38,822 nucleotides of DNA from Bacteroidales bacterium (GCA_029224905.1 JAQXVL010000032.1:1-38822); one strand, 5' to 3'. Counted from the stretch's first letter, positions 24,863 through 33,469 are shown. Notes: generated by a model from the sequence alone, not told the origin. Numbers and translations: made by a program.

Positions 24863-26470
24863 ATGAGTACACTCGATTTAACAAAGTATGGTATCACAGG
24901 TGCAACCGAAATTTTGCACAACCCATCTTACGAGCAACTGTTTAAAGATGAAACCAATCCTGCTCTCGAAGGCTACGAAAAAGGTCAAGAGACAGAGCTT
25001 GGCGCAGTAAACGTAATGACCGGCATCTACACCGGACGTTCTCCTAAAGACAAATTCTTCGTAAAAGACGCAACAAGCGAAAACACCATCTGGTGGACTT
25101 CCGACGAATATAAAAACGACAACAAGCCTGTTACTGAAGCTACTTGGGCTGAGTTGAAGAAAATCGCTCAAAAAGAGCTCTCTAACAAGAAACTCTACGT
25201 TGTCGATGCTTTCTGCGGCGCTAACCCCGCTACTCGTCTTAAAGTGCGTTTCATCGTTGAGGTTGCTTGGCAAGCTCACTTCGTAACAAACATGTTCATC
25301 CGTCCGACTGCTGAGGAACTCGCTAACTACGGCGAACCTGATTTCGTGGTTTACAACGCTTCGAAGGCTAAAGTTGAAAACTACAAAGAACTCGGCTTGA
25401 ACTCGGAAACCGCTTGTGTGTTCAACCTTACTTCGAAAGAGCAAATCATTATCAACACTTGGTATGGTGGTGAAATGAAGAAGGGTATGTTCTCTATCAT
25501 GAACTACTACAATCCTCTTCGCGGTATCGCTTCTATGCACTGCTCGGCTAACACTAACAAGGAAGGTACCGACTCTGCTATCTTCTTCGGTCTTTCAGGT
25601 ACAGGTAAAACTACTCTTTCTACCGACCCGAAACGCTTGCTCATCGGCGACGACGAACACGGCTGGGACGATGAAGGTGTGTTCAACTACGAAGGCGGTT
25701 GCTACGCTAAGGTTATCAACCTTGACAAAGAAAGCGAACCGGATATCTACAACGCTATCAAGCGCAACGCTTTGCTCGAAAACGTTACTGTTGACGCTAA
25801 CGGCAAAATCGACTTCGCTGACAAGAGCGTAACTGAAAACACTCGTGTTTCTTACCCGATTAACCACATCGAAAACGTTGTTAAGCCGGTTTCGAAAGGT
25901 CCGCACGCTCACCAAGTTATCTTCCTTTCGGCTGATGCTTTCGGCGTACTTCCTCCGGTTTCGATTCTCGACTCTGAGCAAACAAAATACTACTTCCTCT
26001 CGGGCTTTACTGCAAAACTCGCGGGCACAGAACGTGGTATCACTGAACCGACTCCGACATTCTCGGCTTGCTTCGGCGCAGCATTCCTTTCGTTGCACCC
26101 GACAAAATATGCTGAAGAACTCGTGAAACGTATGGAAAAGGTTGGTGCTAAAGCATACCTCGTTAACACAGGTTGGAACGGCACAGGCAAGCGTATCTCT
26201 ATCCGCGACACTCGTGGTATCATCGACGCTATCCTCGACGGTTCTATCGACAAAGCTCCGACAAAGACTATTCCTTACTTCAACTTCGTAGTTCCGACAG
26301 AACTCCCCGGCGTCGACACCAACATCCTCGACCCGCGCGACACTTACGACTGCGCTTGCAAGTGGGAAGAGAAAGCTAAAGACCTCGCTGCTCGCTTCAT
26401 CAAGAACTTCGCTAAATTCGAAGGTAACGAAGCAGGTAAGGCACTCGTTGCTGCAGGTCCGAAACTCTAA
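24863..26470 (+). CDS. pckA: Phosphoenolpyruvate carboxykinase (ATP)
   Basis: 535 aa from [10 protein letters not shown]. It interconverts oxaloacetate and PEP; in fermentative Bacteroidetes it usually runs in the carboxylating direction on the way to succinate. The P-loop [15 protein letters not shown], the metal site [23 protein letters not shown], the RSPKDKF substrate loop and [21 protein letters not shown] are all present. Codon use (AAC, CGT, GCT, CTC rich) is strongly biased, as in highly expressed genes. A longer frame to 24779 exists but includes the promoter. The gene has its own promoter and terminator and is therefore probably monocistronic. Confidence 0.96.
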   Translation: MSTLDLTKYGITGATEILHNPSYEQLFKDETNPALEGYEKGQETELGAVNVMTGIYTGRSPKDKFFVKDATSENTIWWTSDEYKNDNKPVTEATWAELKKIAQKELSNKKLYVVDAFCGANPATRLKVRFIVEVAWQAHFVTNMFIRPTAEELANYGEPDFVVYNASKAKVENYKELGLNSETACVFNLTSKEQIIINTWYGGEMKKGMFSIMNYYNPLRGIASMHCSANTNKEGTDSAIFFGLSGTGKTTLSTDPKRLLIGDDEHGWDDEGVFNYEGGCYAKVINLDKESEPDIYNAIKRNALLENVTVDANGKIDFADKSVTENTRVSYPINHIENVVKPVSKGPHAHQVIFLSADAFGVLPPVSILDSEQTKYYFLSGFTAKLAGTERGITEPTPTFSACFGAAFLSLHPTKYAEELVKRMEKVGAKAYLVNTGWNGTGKRISIRDTRGIIDAILDGSIDKAPTKTIPYFNFVVPTELPGVDTNILDPRDTYDCACKWEEKAKDLAARFIKNFAKFEGNEAGKALVAAGPKL

Positions 26471-26505
26471 ATCGTTTCATACATTTAGATATTCATAAAC
26501 GCATA

Positions 26506-26537
26506 AAGCGTGGCGAACACTCATTCGCCGCGCTTTT
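26506..26537 (+). terminator. Terminator after pckA
   Basis: AAGCGTGGCGAA pairs with TTCGCCGCGCTT (12 bp with one G-T wobble), followed by TTTTGCTTTT. Confidence 0.8.
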
Positions 26538-26625
26538 GCTTTTCGCAAGCATCCCGGTTTTCGCCTGCAAACCGACACTTTATACTTTATTTATGCCATT
26601 TTAGTATTAATAATCAAAAAAATAG

Positions 26626-26656
26626 TTGTAAATTCGTTTGGAAAGTTATACCTTTG
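26626..26656 (+). promoter_or_regulatory. Promoter of the TPR lipoprotein gene
   Basis: TTG (26626-26628), a 20-bp spacer, then TACCTTTG (26649-26656). The 5' leader is about 65 nt. Confidence 0.65.
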
Positions 26657-26727
26657 TATAGGTCAAAATAGGTAGATACTGTTTGACTCCATATTAACGA
26701 CAACAAACAACTTTAACAAATAAAATT

Positions 26728-28410
26728 ATGAACAAAAAGATTGGTATGTTTCTGATGGTTGGCGCAGTCGCACTGACCGGTTGTAACAAGAAGATGGGTC
26801 CGTTCGCATCTGACTATTTTACAACAAACCCGACTCCGCTTGAAGTAGTAGGCGATAACGTTCCGGCAACAATCACCGCTAACGTTCCGCAAAAATTCTT
26901 CAAGAAAAATGCTCAAGTTACTGTTACTCCTTACCTCGTGTTCGGTAACGACTCTGTAGCTGCTCAATCAAGCACTTTCCAAGGCGAAAAAGTTAAAGGC
27001 AACGCTCCGACAGTGAGCTACGCTAACGGCGGTACTTTCACAATCCCGGCAAACTGGGTTTACGACCCCGCTATGATGAAGAGCGACCTCTACCTCAACT
27101 TCAACGTTGTTCAAGGTAACAAAACTTATGCTCTTCCGCGCGTAAAAGTCGGCGAAGGTGTTAACGCAACCGCTACTCTCGCAGGTGCAGGCACTGTTGA
27201 CCCGGCTGCTGCTGCCGACAAATATCAACGCATCATCAACGATAAAGTTGATGCCGACATCATGTTCCTTGTCAACAAAGCTGACATCCGTGCTACCGAG
27301 CTCAAACGCGAAGATGGCGTTAAGAGCCTCAACAGCACTGTGAAAGACGCTGCCGCTACCGACAACAAAGAAGTTGAAGGCATCCACATTTCTTCGTTCG
27401 CTTCTCCTGAAGGTGGTGTAGAATTCAACACCAAGTTGTCTGAAAAGCGTGAGCAATCTACTCTCAAATACATGGAAAAGAACCTCAAAAAAGACGAGGT
27501 TGCTAACTTCGGCAAACTCACTTCTGAGTTTACTCCGCAAGACTGGGAAGGCTTCCAGAAACTCGTTTCGCAAAGCAACATCCAAGACAAAGACCTCATC
27601 CTCAGCGTTCTTTCAATGTACAAAGACCCCGAAGTGAGAGAAAAAGAAATCCGCAACCTTTCTTCTGTTTTCGACCAACTCAAAGAAGAAATCCTTCCGC
27701 AACTTCGTTACTCTCGTATCACAGCGTCGATTAACACTATCGGTCGCAGCGACGACGAAATCAAAGCGCAATTCAAGAACGACGCTTCCAAGCTTTCTGT
27801 CGACGAACTTCTCTACTGCGCTACTTTGACTAACGACAACAAAGAGAAAGAAGCTATCTACAAAGAAGCTGCAAAACTTTATCCGAACGACTACCGCACA
27901 GTTAACAACCTCGGTAAGGCTCAATTCGTTAACGGCGAATACGACGCAGCTAAGGCTAACTTCGAGAAAGCAGCGAAACTCAACCCGAGCAGCAACGAAG
28001 CTAAGATGAACCTCGGTCTCATCAAGATGCTCAACAAAGACTACGAAGGTGCTCGCGAAGCATTCGGTAGCGCAGCCGGTGTTGACGGCCTCAACGACGC
28101 TATGGGCGTTTACTACATCAAGAAAGGCGACTACCAAACTGCTGCTAAAGCATTTGGCGACTCTAAGACTAACAACGCAGCTCTTGCTCAAATCCTCGTT
28201 AACGACTACAGCAAGGCTCAAGCTACTCTCAACGCCGTTAAGAACCCGAACGCTACTACTTACTACATGATGGCAGTTGTAGCAGCTCGCACAGGTAACG
28301 AACAAGGCGTTTATGCTAACCTCCGCAAAGCTGCAAGCCTCGACTCTTCGCTCAAGGCTAAAGCTGCTGTCGACAAAGAATTTGCTAACTACAACGTTGC
28401 CAACATCTAA
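26728..28410 (+). CDS. TPR-containing outer-membrane lipoprotein with OmpA-like segment
   Basis: 560 aa. A lipoprotein signal (MNKKIGMFLMVGAVALTGC, lipobox LTGC, Cys19) is followed by a beta-rich N-terminal region (about 35-155, PTPLEVVGDNVPATITANVP), a middle segment resembling OmpA C-terminal domains (GIHISSFASPEGGVEFNTKL then SEKREQSTLKYME, about 222-255), and tetratricopeptide repeats from about 370 (EAIYKEAAKLYPNDYRTVNN, then GEYDAAKANFEKAAKLNPSS and further copies). The OmpA-like part suggests peptidoglycan contact and TPRs suggest protein contacts, so an envelope scaffold role is likely. Strong codon bias like that of pckA suggests high expression. Related proteins are widespread in Bacteroidales; the exact role is unknown. 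Confidence 0.85.
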   Translation: MNKKIGMFLMVGAVALTGCNKKMGPFASDYFTTNPTPLEVVGDNVPATITANVPQKFFKKNAQVTVTPYLVFGNDSVAAQSSTFQGEKVKGNAPTVSYANGGTFTIPANWVYDPAMMKSDLYLNFNVVQGNKTYALPRVKVGEGVNATATLAGAGTVDPAAAADKYQRIINDKVDADIMFLVNKADIRATELKREDGVKSLNSTVKDAAATDNKEVEGIHISSFASPEGGVEFNTKLSEKREQSTLKYMEKNLKKDEVANFGKLTSEFTPQDWEGFQKLVSQSNIQDKDLILSVLSMYKDPEVREKEIRNLSSVFDQLKEEILPQLRYSRITASINTIGRSDDEIKAQFKNDASKLSVDELLYCATLTNDNKEKEAIYKEAAKLYPNDYRTVNNLGKAQFVNGEYDAAKANFEKAAKLNPSSNEAKMNLGLIKMLNKDYEGAREAFGSAAGVDGLNDAMGVYYIKKGDYQTAAKAFGDSKTNNAALAQILVNDYSKAQATLNAVKNPNATTYYMMAVVAARTGNEQGVYANLRKAASLDSSLKAKAAVDKEFANYNVANI

Positions 28411-28434
28411 TTAGCATAATCTTTTTCCATATAT

Positions 28435-28471
28435 AAAAAAGGTGCACTTCATATCGCGGTGCACCTTTTTT
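28435..28471 (+). terminator. Terminator after the TPR lipoprotein gene
   Basis: AAAAAAGGTGCAC / GTGCACCTTTTTT hairpin with an 11-base loop; symmetric, so it can act in both directions. Confidence 0.85.
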
Positions 28472-28523
28472 GCATTCAGTCGCACACTCATAAACCGACA
28501 ATCGGAACAAAAAATCGTCATCC

Positions 28524-28588
28524 GATAGCGGCGTAATCGAGCATCAACACCCCATCTCGCCCCGCCGCAAGATGGGGTGCTCGCTATC
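28524..28588. repeat. Imperfect palindrome with 10-bp core stem
   Basis: CACCCCATCT (28548-28557) pairs with AGATGGGGTG (28570-28579); flanking GATAGCG and CGCTATC, and CGAGCA and TGCTCG, extend the symmetry. Function unknown. Confidence 0.55.
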
Positions 28589-28670
28589 GCCATCCGCCTG
28601 AAAAATAGTTATACTCAAAAAAAGTCGGAAAATTTTCATCGCTACGCAAAAAGATTTCGTACAAATAGAT

Positions 28671-28678
28671 TAACTTTG
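28671..28678 (+). promoter_or_regulatory. -7 box upstream of the WYL-type HTH gene
   Basis: TAACTTTG matches TAnnTTTG. The transcript would have a leader of about 260 nt before the regulator gene, containing a small ORF and a hairpin. Confidence 0.55.
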
Positions 28679-28705
28679 CCCGCAAATTACAAAATCCTAT
28701 ACGGA

Positions 28706-28852
28706 ATGATACGCAACATACGCATAGCACAACGAAGTTTTGCACAGAGCAGTCGACGCTTTGTGCTATTCAGCTTTGCGCGTACATCGTCTACCAACGG
28801 CATAGGATTCAACAGTTATCATTCGCATAGTTATTTCTTTAGCGATTTTTAG
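28706..28852 (+). CDS. Possible 48-codon leader ORF
   Basis: It begins about 28 bp after the promoter box and ends in TAG. The product is rich in Ser, Arg, Phe, Tyr and His, with SYHSHSYFFSDF at its end, and resembles no protein I know. It could be a leader peptide for the regulator gene downstream or a chance frame. Confidence 0.25.
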   Translation: MIRNIRIAQRSFAQSSRRFVLFSFARTSSTNGIGFNSYHSHSYFFSDF

Positions 28853-28885
28853 AAATCACACATCGAGAAATACAACATTAGATAG

Positions 28886-28922
28886 TTGGAGCTTCCTTGC
28901 CGGGAAATTCCAACTTATTTTT
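28886..28922 (+). promoter_or_regulatory. Structured leader hairpin before the HTH gene
   Basis: GTTGGAGCTTCC, loop TTGCC, GGGAAATTCCAAC, then an A/T-rich run with several T's. It resembles an attenuator or terminator placed 23 bp before the ATG at 28945. Confidence 0.45.
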
Positions 28923-28944
28923 TACACTAAAAAAAGAAACAACT

Positions 28945-29358
28945 ATGCCTGCAAATAAAAACGCCTTGATAAGGTATAAAACAATCGACAACTGTCTGAG
29001 AAACAGATACAGAAGATGGACACTCGACGACCTGGTCGATGCCTGTTGTGATGCTCTCTACGACACGGAAGGCATCACCAAAGGAGTATGCTCAAGGACA
29101 GTTCAGATGGACATACAGATTATGCGGTCCGACAAACTCGGCTATAATGCGCCGATAGAAGTCTACGACAGAATCTACTACAGATATGCCGACCCAGATT
29201 ACTCCATCACCGACATGCCGCTATCGATAGAAGATTGCAAACTGATAAAACAAGCCATCAACCTACTTGAAAACAACAAAGACAAAAACAGCCAAGACAC
29301 AGCATGCGTGCTCAACAAAGTACAAAACAGGCTCAGGACGATACTCAACTTCGTGTAA
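28945..29358 (+). CDS. HTH-only relative of WYL-domain regulators
   Basis: 137 aa from MPANKNALIRYKTIDNCL; an upstream in-frame extension through the hairpin is not favoured. The N-terminal 95 residues match the DNA-binding part of Bacteroidetes YafY/WYL proteins (RWTLDDLVDACCDALYDTEG, SRTVQMDIQIMRSDKLGYNA, YYRYADPDYSITDMPLS). These proteins normally continue through a WYL ligand-binding domain to about 300-350 aa; here the C-terminus is a short helix ending RLRTILNFV, so the ligand domain is missing. It may be a natural short form or a decayed copy. A perfect terminator directly follows, which argues for a settled short gene. WYL regulators often sit in defence loci, consistent with the AbiE remnant next door. 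Confidence 0.7.
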   Translation: MPANKNALIRYKTIDNCLRNRYRRWTLDDLVDACCDALYDTEGITKGVCSRTVQMDIQIMRSDKLGYNAPIEVYDRIYYRYADPDYSITDMPLSIEDCKLIKQAINLLENNKDKNSQDTACVLNKVQNRLRTILNFV

Positions 29359-29374
29359 AAAGAGATTGATAGAT

Positions 29375-29418
29375 AAGGCTTCTTTTCAAGCGCAGAGTTG
29401 CCCGAAAAGAAGCCTTTT
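29375..29418 (+). terminator. Terminator after the HTH gene
   Basis: A 13-bp stem AAGGCTTCTTTTC / GAAAAGAAGCCTT followed by TT; MITE copy 2 is inserted at its T run. Confidence 0.85.
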
Positions 29419-29420
29419 AA

Positions 29421-29594
29421 CCTGCATTATTCATACTGTTACGTTACGAAAGGGCTAAATGGCGATGCATTAGCGTGAGCACAGCGATGACGATGCAGAA
29501 TGTAGTAAATCCTACCTTTAAAGAGGAAGAGCGAGCATTGCGCTAAGGTGTTGTCAGTTAGTCCTTGCAGTAGGAACATTATGAATAATGCAGG
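29421..29594. mobile_element. 174-bp MITE, copy 2, with TTAA target duplication
   Basis: The ends CCTGCATTATTCATA / TATGAATAATGCAGG are perfect 15-bp inverted repeats. TTAA is present directly on both sides. TTAA duplication with CC-starting ends is consistent with mobilisation by an IS1380/piggyBac-like transposase, but no such gene is in the window. Confidence 0.85.
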
Positions 29595-29653
29595 TTAAGT
29601 TTGTCTGCCACTTCCTGAATCCAAGAGAGTGTTCTGCTATCCGGATGTATCAT
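29579..29653 (-). pseudogene. N-terminal stub of an AbiEii-type toxin gene
   Basis: Starts 40 bp after the antitoxin stop. MIHPDSRTLSWIQEVADKL resembles the beginning of Bacteroidetes AbiEii nucleotidyltransferases. The frame then runs into the MITE and stops (24 codons). Removing the MITE does not restore the gene, because the next sequence is the terminator of the opposite gene; the toxin was therefore already truncated. Family assignment rests on a short segment plus the position behind AbiEi. Confidence 0.55.
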
Positions 29654-29692
29654 GGTATTTGGAGGTTTAGTATTTGTTTAATTCTATCTTTC

Positions 29693-30412
29693 CTATTTCG
29701 TCGCGATGAGTAGCGCAATAGTTTTTTTCTGATTGACATTCACCGACTCTAATGCGTTATCATATATATGGCTAAGTTCAGCACCGCAGACATAATCGAA
29801 TTCAATATCACAAACGATGTCAACTAATATTTTTTCGATGCTCGGAATATACATTCCTCGGTATGTCGACAAAGGGGCTTCTGCAATCAATGGTCGCACC
29901 ACAATTATATTATCCATATTTAGATAACGGTCACAATCTCTACGAGTGGGGTTGAGCAGAATCATACTTTTGGGGTATTTTCTTTGTAGATGTTGAAATA
30001 CAGCATCCATAGCAATACGTTCAACATCTACTAAAACGAATGACATAGAAGGTATGTGCTGCATGAATGGCGTAATTGCGTTGGCTTTCCAAACACAACA
30101 GGTTACGAATGGAAACATTCTCTTTAAGTCTGATGCCATTTCGATTTCCGCTTCACTTTGTTTATAAATATATGGTGGTTTGATGTTGCCTGAGAAAGAG
30201 AACAATCCGCGACCAATCTTTGCCAATTTGCCTCCCTCTACAAGTCTGTCCAATAAGACATTAACTGTCTCGGCAGATACCTCTTCCGTACCTGCTTTAA
30301 AGAATTTCAGAAGATCCTTTTTTGAGAAAGGATTTGTTCTGAATGCCGCAAAATTTATTATTTCAGAACTTATAGACATTGATTCTCTGTAGTATTTGTT
30401 CGCAAAAAACAT
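29693..30412 (-). CDS. AbiEi-like antitoxin (DUF6577 family)
   Basis: 239 aa. An N-terminal winged-helix region (FSKKDLLKFFKAGTEEVSAE, then LLDRLVEGGKLAKIGRGLFSF) is followed by a C-terminal domain with SMILLNPTRRDCDRYLN, IIVVRPLIAEAPLSTYRG and IPSIEKILVDIVCDIEFDY, the pattern of Bacteroidetes DUF6577/AbiEi-like proteins. In type IV toxin-antitoxin systems such a protein opposes the AbiEii nucleotidyltransferase and represses the operon. Here the toxin is only a stub, so this is an orphan antitoxin. The ATG at 30412 lies at the edge of a perfect palindrome; the Met at 30379 (MSISSEIINFAAF) is an alternative start that would place the palindrome fully in the promoter. Confidence 0.75.
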   Translation of the reverse strand: MFFANKYYRESMSISSEIINFAAFRTNPFSKKDLLKFFKAGTEEVSAETVNVLLDRLVEGGKLAKIGRGLFSFSGNIKPPYIYKQSEAEIEMASDLKRMFPFVTCCVWKANAITPFMQHIPSMSFVLVDVERIAMDAVFQHLQRKYPKSMILLNPTRRDCDRYLNMDNIIVVRPLIAEAPLSTYRGMYIPSIEKILVDIVCDIEFDYVCGAELSHIYDNALESVNVNQKKTIALLIATK

Positions 30413-30455
30413 AACATTTTTGGCAAAATCAGAAATGTTTTGCCAAAAATGTTAT
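30411..30455. promoter_or_regulatory. Perfect 18-bp inverted repeat, probable AbiEi operator
   Basis: ATAACATTTTTGGCAAAA (30411-30428) and TTTTGCCAAAAATGTTAT (30438-30455) are exact inverted copies separated by 9 bp. AbiEi proteins are known to autorepress by binding inverted repeats. A TGATTTTG sequence on the minus strand inside it may be the -7 box. Confidence 0.7.
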
Positions 30456-30600
30456 AAGTATGGGTCGATTTTGCAGATTTTGCAGATTTGGTCTGTATTT
30501 TACAACTTTACTGTTCTTGTTACTGTGACTTTCAAAAATCTATAATATCAAATATGCCGCATAAACCATTCCTTATTTATGTCTTTTTCCTCTGTTGAAA

Positions 30601-30632
30601 TTTGGTTTTTTCCTCTTTCTTTATTACTTTTG
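30601..30632 (+). promoter_or_regulatory. Promoter of the small OM barrel gene
   Basis: TTTG (30601-30604), a 20-bp spacer, then TACTTTTG (30625-30632). The region 30456-30600 shows nothing else. Confidence 0.7.
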
Positions 30633-30679
30633 TTTTATGATTGTATTGTAATTATTTTTATAATTAAATGTAATAGGCT

Positions 30680-31111
30680 ATGAAAAGAATTTTATTGATA
30701 GTGTCACTGTTGGTGGCGAGTGTGAGTGCGTCGGCTATGGGATTCCGTTCGCTGGACTTGAAGGCGAACTTGCGTAGCGATTTCGGTCTTGGTTTGGGGA
30801 TGTCGTTTAACTTGCCGGCGAATTTCGAATTTGCACCTTCGTTCAACTATTATTTCGACTCGGAAAATGCGTTGACTATCGATGGCGACTTCCGTTATCG
30901 CTTCGAGTTGCCTAAGTCGTTCTCGATTTATCCGCTTGCCGGTCCGCTGTATTTCCACTGCAAAGACCATAACAATATCGGCTTGAATGTCGGCGCGGGA
31001 TTTGCGTATGACATCAACAATACGTGGTCGATAGGCGCTGAGGCTAAATATCAGTATGTCAATCATTTCGACGACTTCTATTTGACGTTGGGTGTGTCGT
31101 ATCTTTTTTAA
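30680..31111 (+). CDS. Small outer-membrane beta-barrel protein
   Basis: 143 aa. A signal peptide (MKRILLIVSLLVASVSASA) precedes about eight short amphipathic strands, for example DFGLGLGMSFNL, FEFAPSFNYYF, ALTIDGDFRYRFEL and NIGLNVGAGFAYDI, and a C-terminal strand YLTLGVSYLF ending in Phe, the usual outer-membrane insertion signal. It resembles the small OmpX/opacity-type barrels of Bacteroidetes. Ligand and role are unknown. It is 12 bp upstream of the dehydrogenase gene and may be the first gene of that transcript. Confidence 0.75.
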   Translation: MKRILLIVSLLVASVSASAMGFRSLDLKANLRSDFGLGLGMSFNLPANFEFAPSFNYYFDSENALTIDGDFRYRFELPKSFSIYPLAGPLYFHCKDHNNIGLNVGAGFAYDINNTWSIGAEAKYQYVNHFDDFYLTLGVSYLF

Positions 31112-31123
31112 TCCGAACGGACG

Positions 31124-32077
31124 ATGAAGATTTGTGTCCTCGACGGATATACGCTCAATCCCGGCGATTTGAGCTGGGATGCCGTACGTAGTTTGGGCGA
31201 ATGCACTGTCTACGACCGTACGGCGACTGCCGATGAGGTGGTCGAGCGTGCAACGGGTGCGGAGATTGTGTTGACCAACAAGGTGATGATTACCGACGAC
31301 GTTATGGAGCGCCTTTCGGCATTGCGCTACGTCGGTGTGCTCGCTACGGGCTATAATGTTGTCGACATCGAGGCTGCGCGTCGGCGTGGCATAGTTGTGA
31401 CTAACATTCCGGCTTACAGCACGGCATCGGTGGCACAGATGGTTTTCGCTCATCTGCTTAACATTACAAATTCGGTGGCACGCTATAGCGCCGAAATAGG
31501 GCGGTGGCCCGAGTCGCGCGACTTCTGTTATTATGACGCCGGTCTTACGGAACTGGCAGGCAAGACGTTGGGCATCGTAGGGCTGGGCAATACAGGTATG
31601 GCTACGGCACGGATTGCGCTTGCTTTCGGTATGAAAGTGATTGCTATGACGTCGAAAACCGCCGACGTTTTGCCCGACGGAATCGTGCCCGTCGACCGCG
31701 ACAGGTTGATGGCGGAGGCTGACGTAATCAGTCTGCACTGCCCGTTGACGGAGTCGACGCGCGAGATTATTAATGCTCGCACGATAGCCTTGATGCGCCC
31801 CGGCGTTATCGTTATCAACACCGGACGCGGTCCGCTCGTTGCCGAAGCCGACGTGGCTGATGCGCTCCGTAGCGGACGTATTGCCGCTTATGCCGCCGAT
31901 GTGCTTTCGTCAGAGCCTCCTGCTGCCGACAACCCGTTGCTGAACGTCGAGCGAGCGTATATCACTCCTCACATTGCTTGGGCAACTGTTGAGGCGCGCC
32001 GTCGATTGATGGCTATTGCCGCGCAAAATATCTGCGCTTTCATTGAAAATAAACCGATTAATGTTGTCAATAAGTGA
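31124..32077 (+). CDS. D-2-hydroxyacid dehydrogenase (glycerate dehydrogenase/hydroxypyruvate reductase type)
   Basis: 317 aa. The nucleotide fold motif GIVGLGNTG (about 147-155) and the catalytic triad are present: Arg in INTGRGPLV, Glu in DVLSSEPP, His in ITPHIAWAT. After the second strand the sequence is VIAMTSK, without the acidic residue that usually selects NAD, so NADP use is possible. The N-terminal substrate domain (LATGYNVVDIEAARRRGI, then NIPAYSTASVAQ) is typical of the glycerate dehydrogenase branch, which reduces hydroxypyruvate to D-glycerate. The substrate is inferred from resemblance only. Its stop overlaps a possible GTG start of the DUF3109 gene. Confidence 0.85.
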   Translation: MKICVLDGYTLNPGDLSWDAVRSLGECTVYDRTATADEVVERATGAEIVLTNKVMITDDVMERLSALRYVGVLATGYNVVDIEAARRRGIVVTNIPAYSTASVAQMVFAHLLNITNSVARYSAEIGRWPESRDFCYYDAGLTELAGKTLGIVGLGNTGMATARIALAFGMKVIAMTSKTADVLPDGIVPVDRDRLMAEADVISLHCPLTESTREIINARTIALMRPGVIVINTGRGPLVAEADVADALRSGRIAAYAADVLSSEPPAADNPLLNVERAYITPHIAWATVEARRRLMAIAAQNICAFIENKPINVVNK

Positions 32078-32103
32078 CCGAACATTCTACAGAACATACC
32101 GTT

Positions 32104-32685
32104 ATGCTCGAAATACGTAACACTCTTGTTTCGCTCGACTTGATAGAGCAATTCTTTTGTTGCGACCTTGATGCGTGCCTCGGCGAGTGCTGCATCGAGG
32201 GCGATGCCGGAGCGCCTATTACTCGTGCTGAATACGACAAACTCAAGGAAATACTGCCCGCCGTTTGGGACGACCTTTTGCCCGCTGCTCAGCGAGTTAT
32301 CGAAGAGTCGGGGGTGGGGTACATCGACAGCGACGGCGACTTGGTAACGTCGATTGTCGACGGCAAAAATTGCGTCTTTACCTGCTACGGCAAAAACGGT
32401 ATGTGCTATTGCGCCATCGAAAAGGCTTATCGCGAGGGGCGTATAGACTTCTATAAGCCGATTTCGTGTCATCTCTATCCCGTGCGGATTACGGACTATC
32501 CCGATTTTTCGGCGGTGAACTATCATAAGTGGAAAATTTGCAAGGCTGCGCAAGTGCTCGGTCGCAAAAAGGGCATTCGCCTCTATCAATTCCTTGCCGG
32601 TCCGCTAACTCGCCGATTCGGCAAAGAGTGGTACGACGAATTGTGTGCCGCTTGCGAGGCTTATCTTGAGCAATATGATGAGTGA
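32104..32685 (+). CDS. DUF3109 family protein, Cys-rich
   Basis: 193 aa from the ATG at 32104; the GTG at 32074, overlapping the previous stop, would add 10 residues that are not typical of the family. The Cys pattern FFCCDLDACLGECCIEGDAGAP near the N-terminus, NCVFTCYGKNGMCYCAIE in the middle and PISCHLYPVRI are hallmarks of DUF3109. The regularly spaced Cys residues suggest metal or Fe-S cluster binding. The function is unknown. Its 3' end overlaps the next gene. Confidence 0.85.
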   Translation: MLEIRNTLVSLDLIEQFFCCDLDACLGECCIEGDAGAPITRAEYDKLKEILPAVWDDLLPAAQRVIEESGVGYIDSDGDLVTSIVDGKNCVFTCYGKNGMCYCAIEKAYREGRIDFYKPISCHLYPVRITDYPDFSAVNYHKWKICKAAQVLGRKKGIRLYQFLAGPLTRRFGKEWYDELCAACEAYLEQYDE

Positions 32686-33425
32686 CCGTACATCGAGAAT
32701 GATTGGCTTTGCTACGGTAGTGGCTTTGCTGGTTGCCGGTGTCGTCTATTACGATTCAGCATCTTCCGAGGTGGGCAAGCACAAGGACAAAATTTGGCTG
32801 CATCGTTGCAATTCGATTGAGAAACTCAAGGAGAAATACGGCGACTATATGAACATCGAAGTCGATGTGTGTTTCCGCGATTCGGTGTTCGACGTTACGC
32901 ACGACCTCGAAACATCGTTCGGGCCTAAACCTTGAAGAATATTTCGAATTTTTCGCTCGTCGCGAGGGAAAAATGTGGCTCGACGTGAAGAATCTGACGT
33001 CGGCAAACCTCGACTCCGTGTTCGCTGAACTTACTCGCCTGACAAAGTGCTACGACGTTGACCGAAGTCGTCTGATTGTGGAAAGTCACAATCGGTCCGC
33101 GCTTCGTAAGTTCACGCAGGAGGGATTCTATACGTCGTACTATGTTGATTTTCCCCCACCTCCCGACCTGTCGGTAGACGAGCTAAACCGGTGTATCGAC
33201 ACGCTTCGTACGGTGGCAGATTCAGGTGATGTCCGAGCGATTTCGTTCCCCGGATGGTGGTACTCGACGATTAGCGAACGCCTCGACCGCAACATCGATT
33301 TGCTCACCTGGGAGCACCGCAAAACGCAGCTCGTGTTCTTCCTTGTCCCCGGCTCCGACGCGATGCTCAACGACAATCGACTTAAAGTAATTCTCATAAA
33401 AGATAAAGGAAATTATCATCGATAA
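32675..33425 (+). pseudogene. Frameshifted membrane-anchored FAM151/GDPD-like protein gene
   Basis: Two overlapping frames form one protein. Frame 1 (from 32675) gives an N-terminal membrane segment (GFATVVALLVAGVVYY), then IWLHRCNSIEKLKEKYGDYM, IEVDVCF and THDLETSFG before stopping at 32935. The other frame resumes LNLEEYFEFFARREGKMWLD, DRSRLIVESHNRSAL and FYTSYYVDF and ends at 33425. The switch is at the GGG run at 32921-32923; one G fewer would join them. The joined protein resembles Bacteroidetes proteins related to FAM151/glycerophosphodiester phosphodiesterase folds (HRxNS...IExDV, WLDxKN, ESxN). It is probably a recent inactivation or a sequence error. Confidence 0.7.
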
Positions 33426-33469
33426 ATCATTTTGCAGCCTTCGTGCGGCTCTATTTCATAGTTTTTGCG

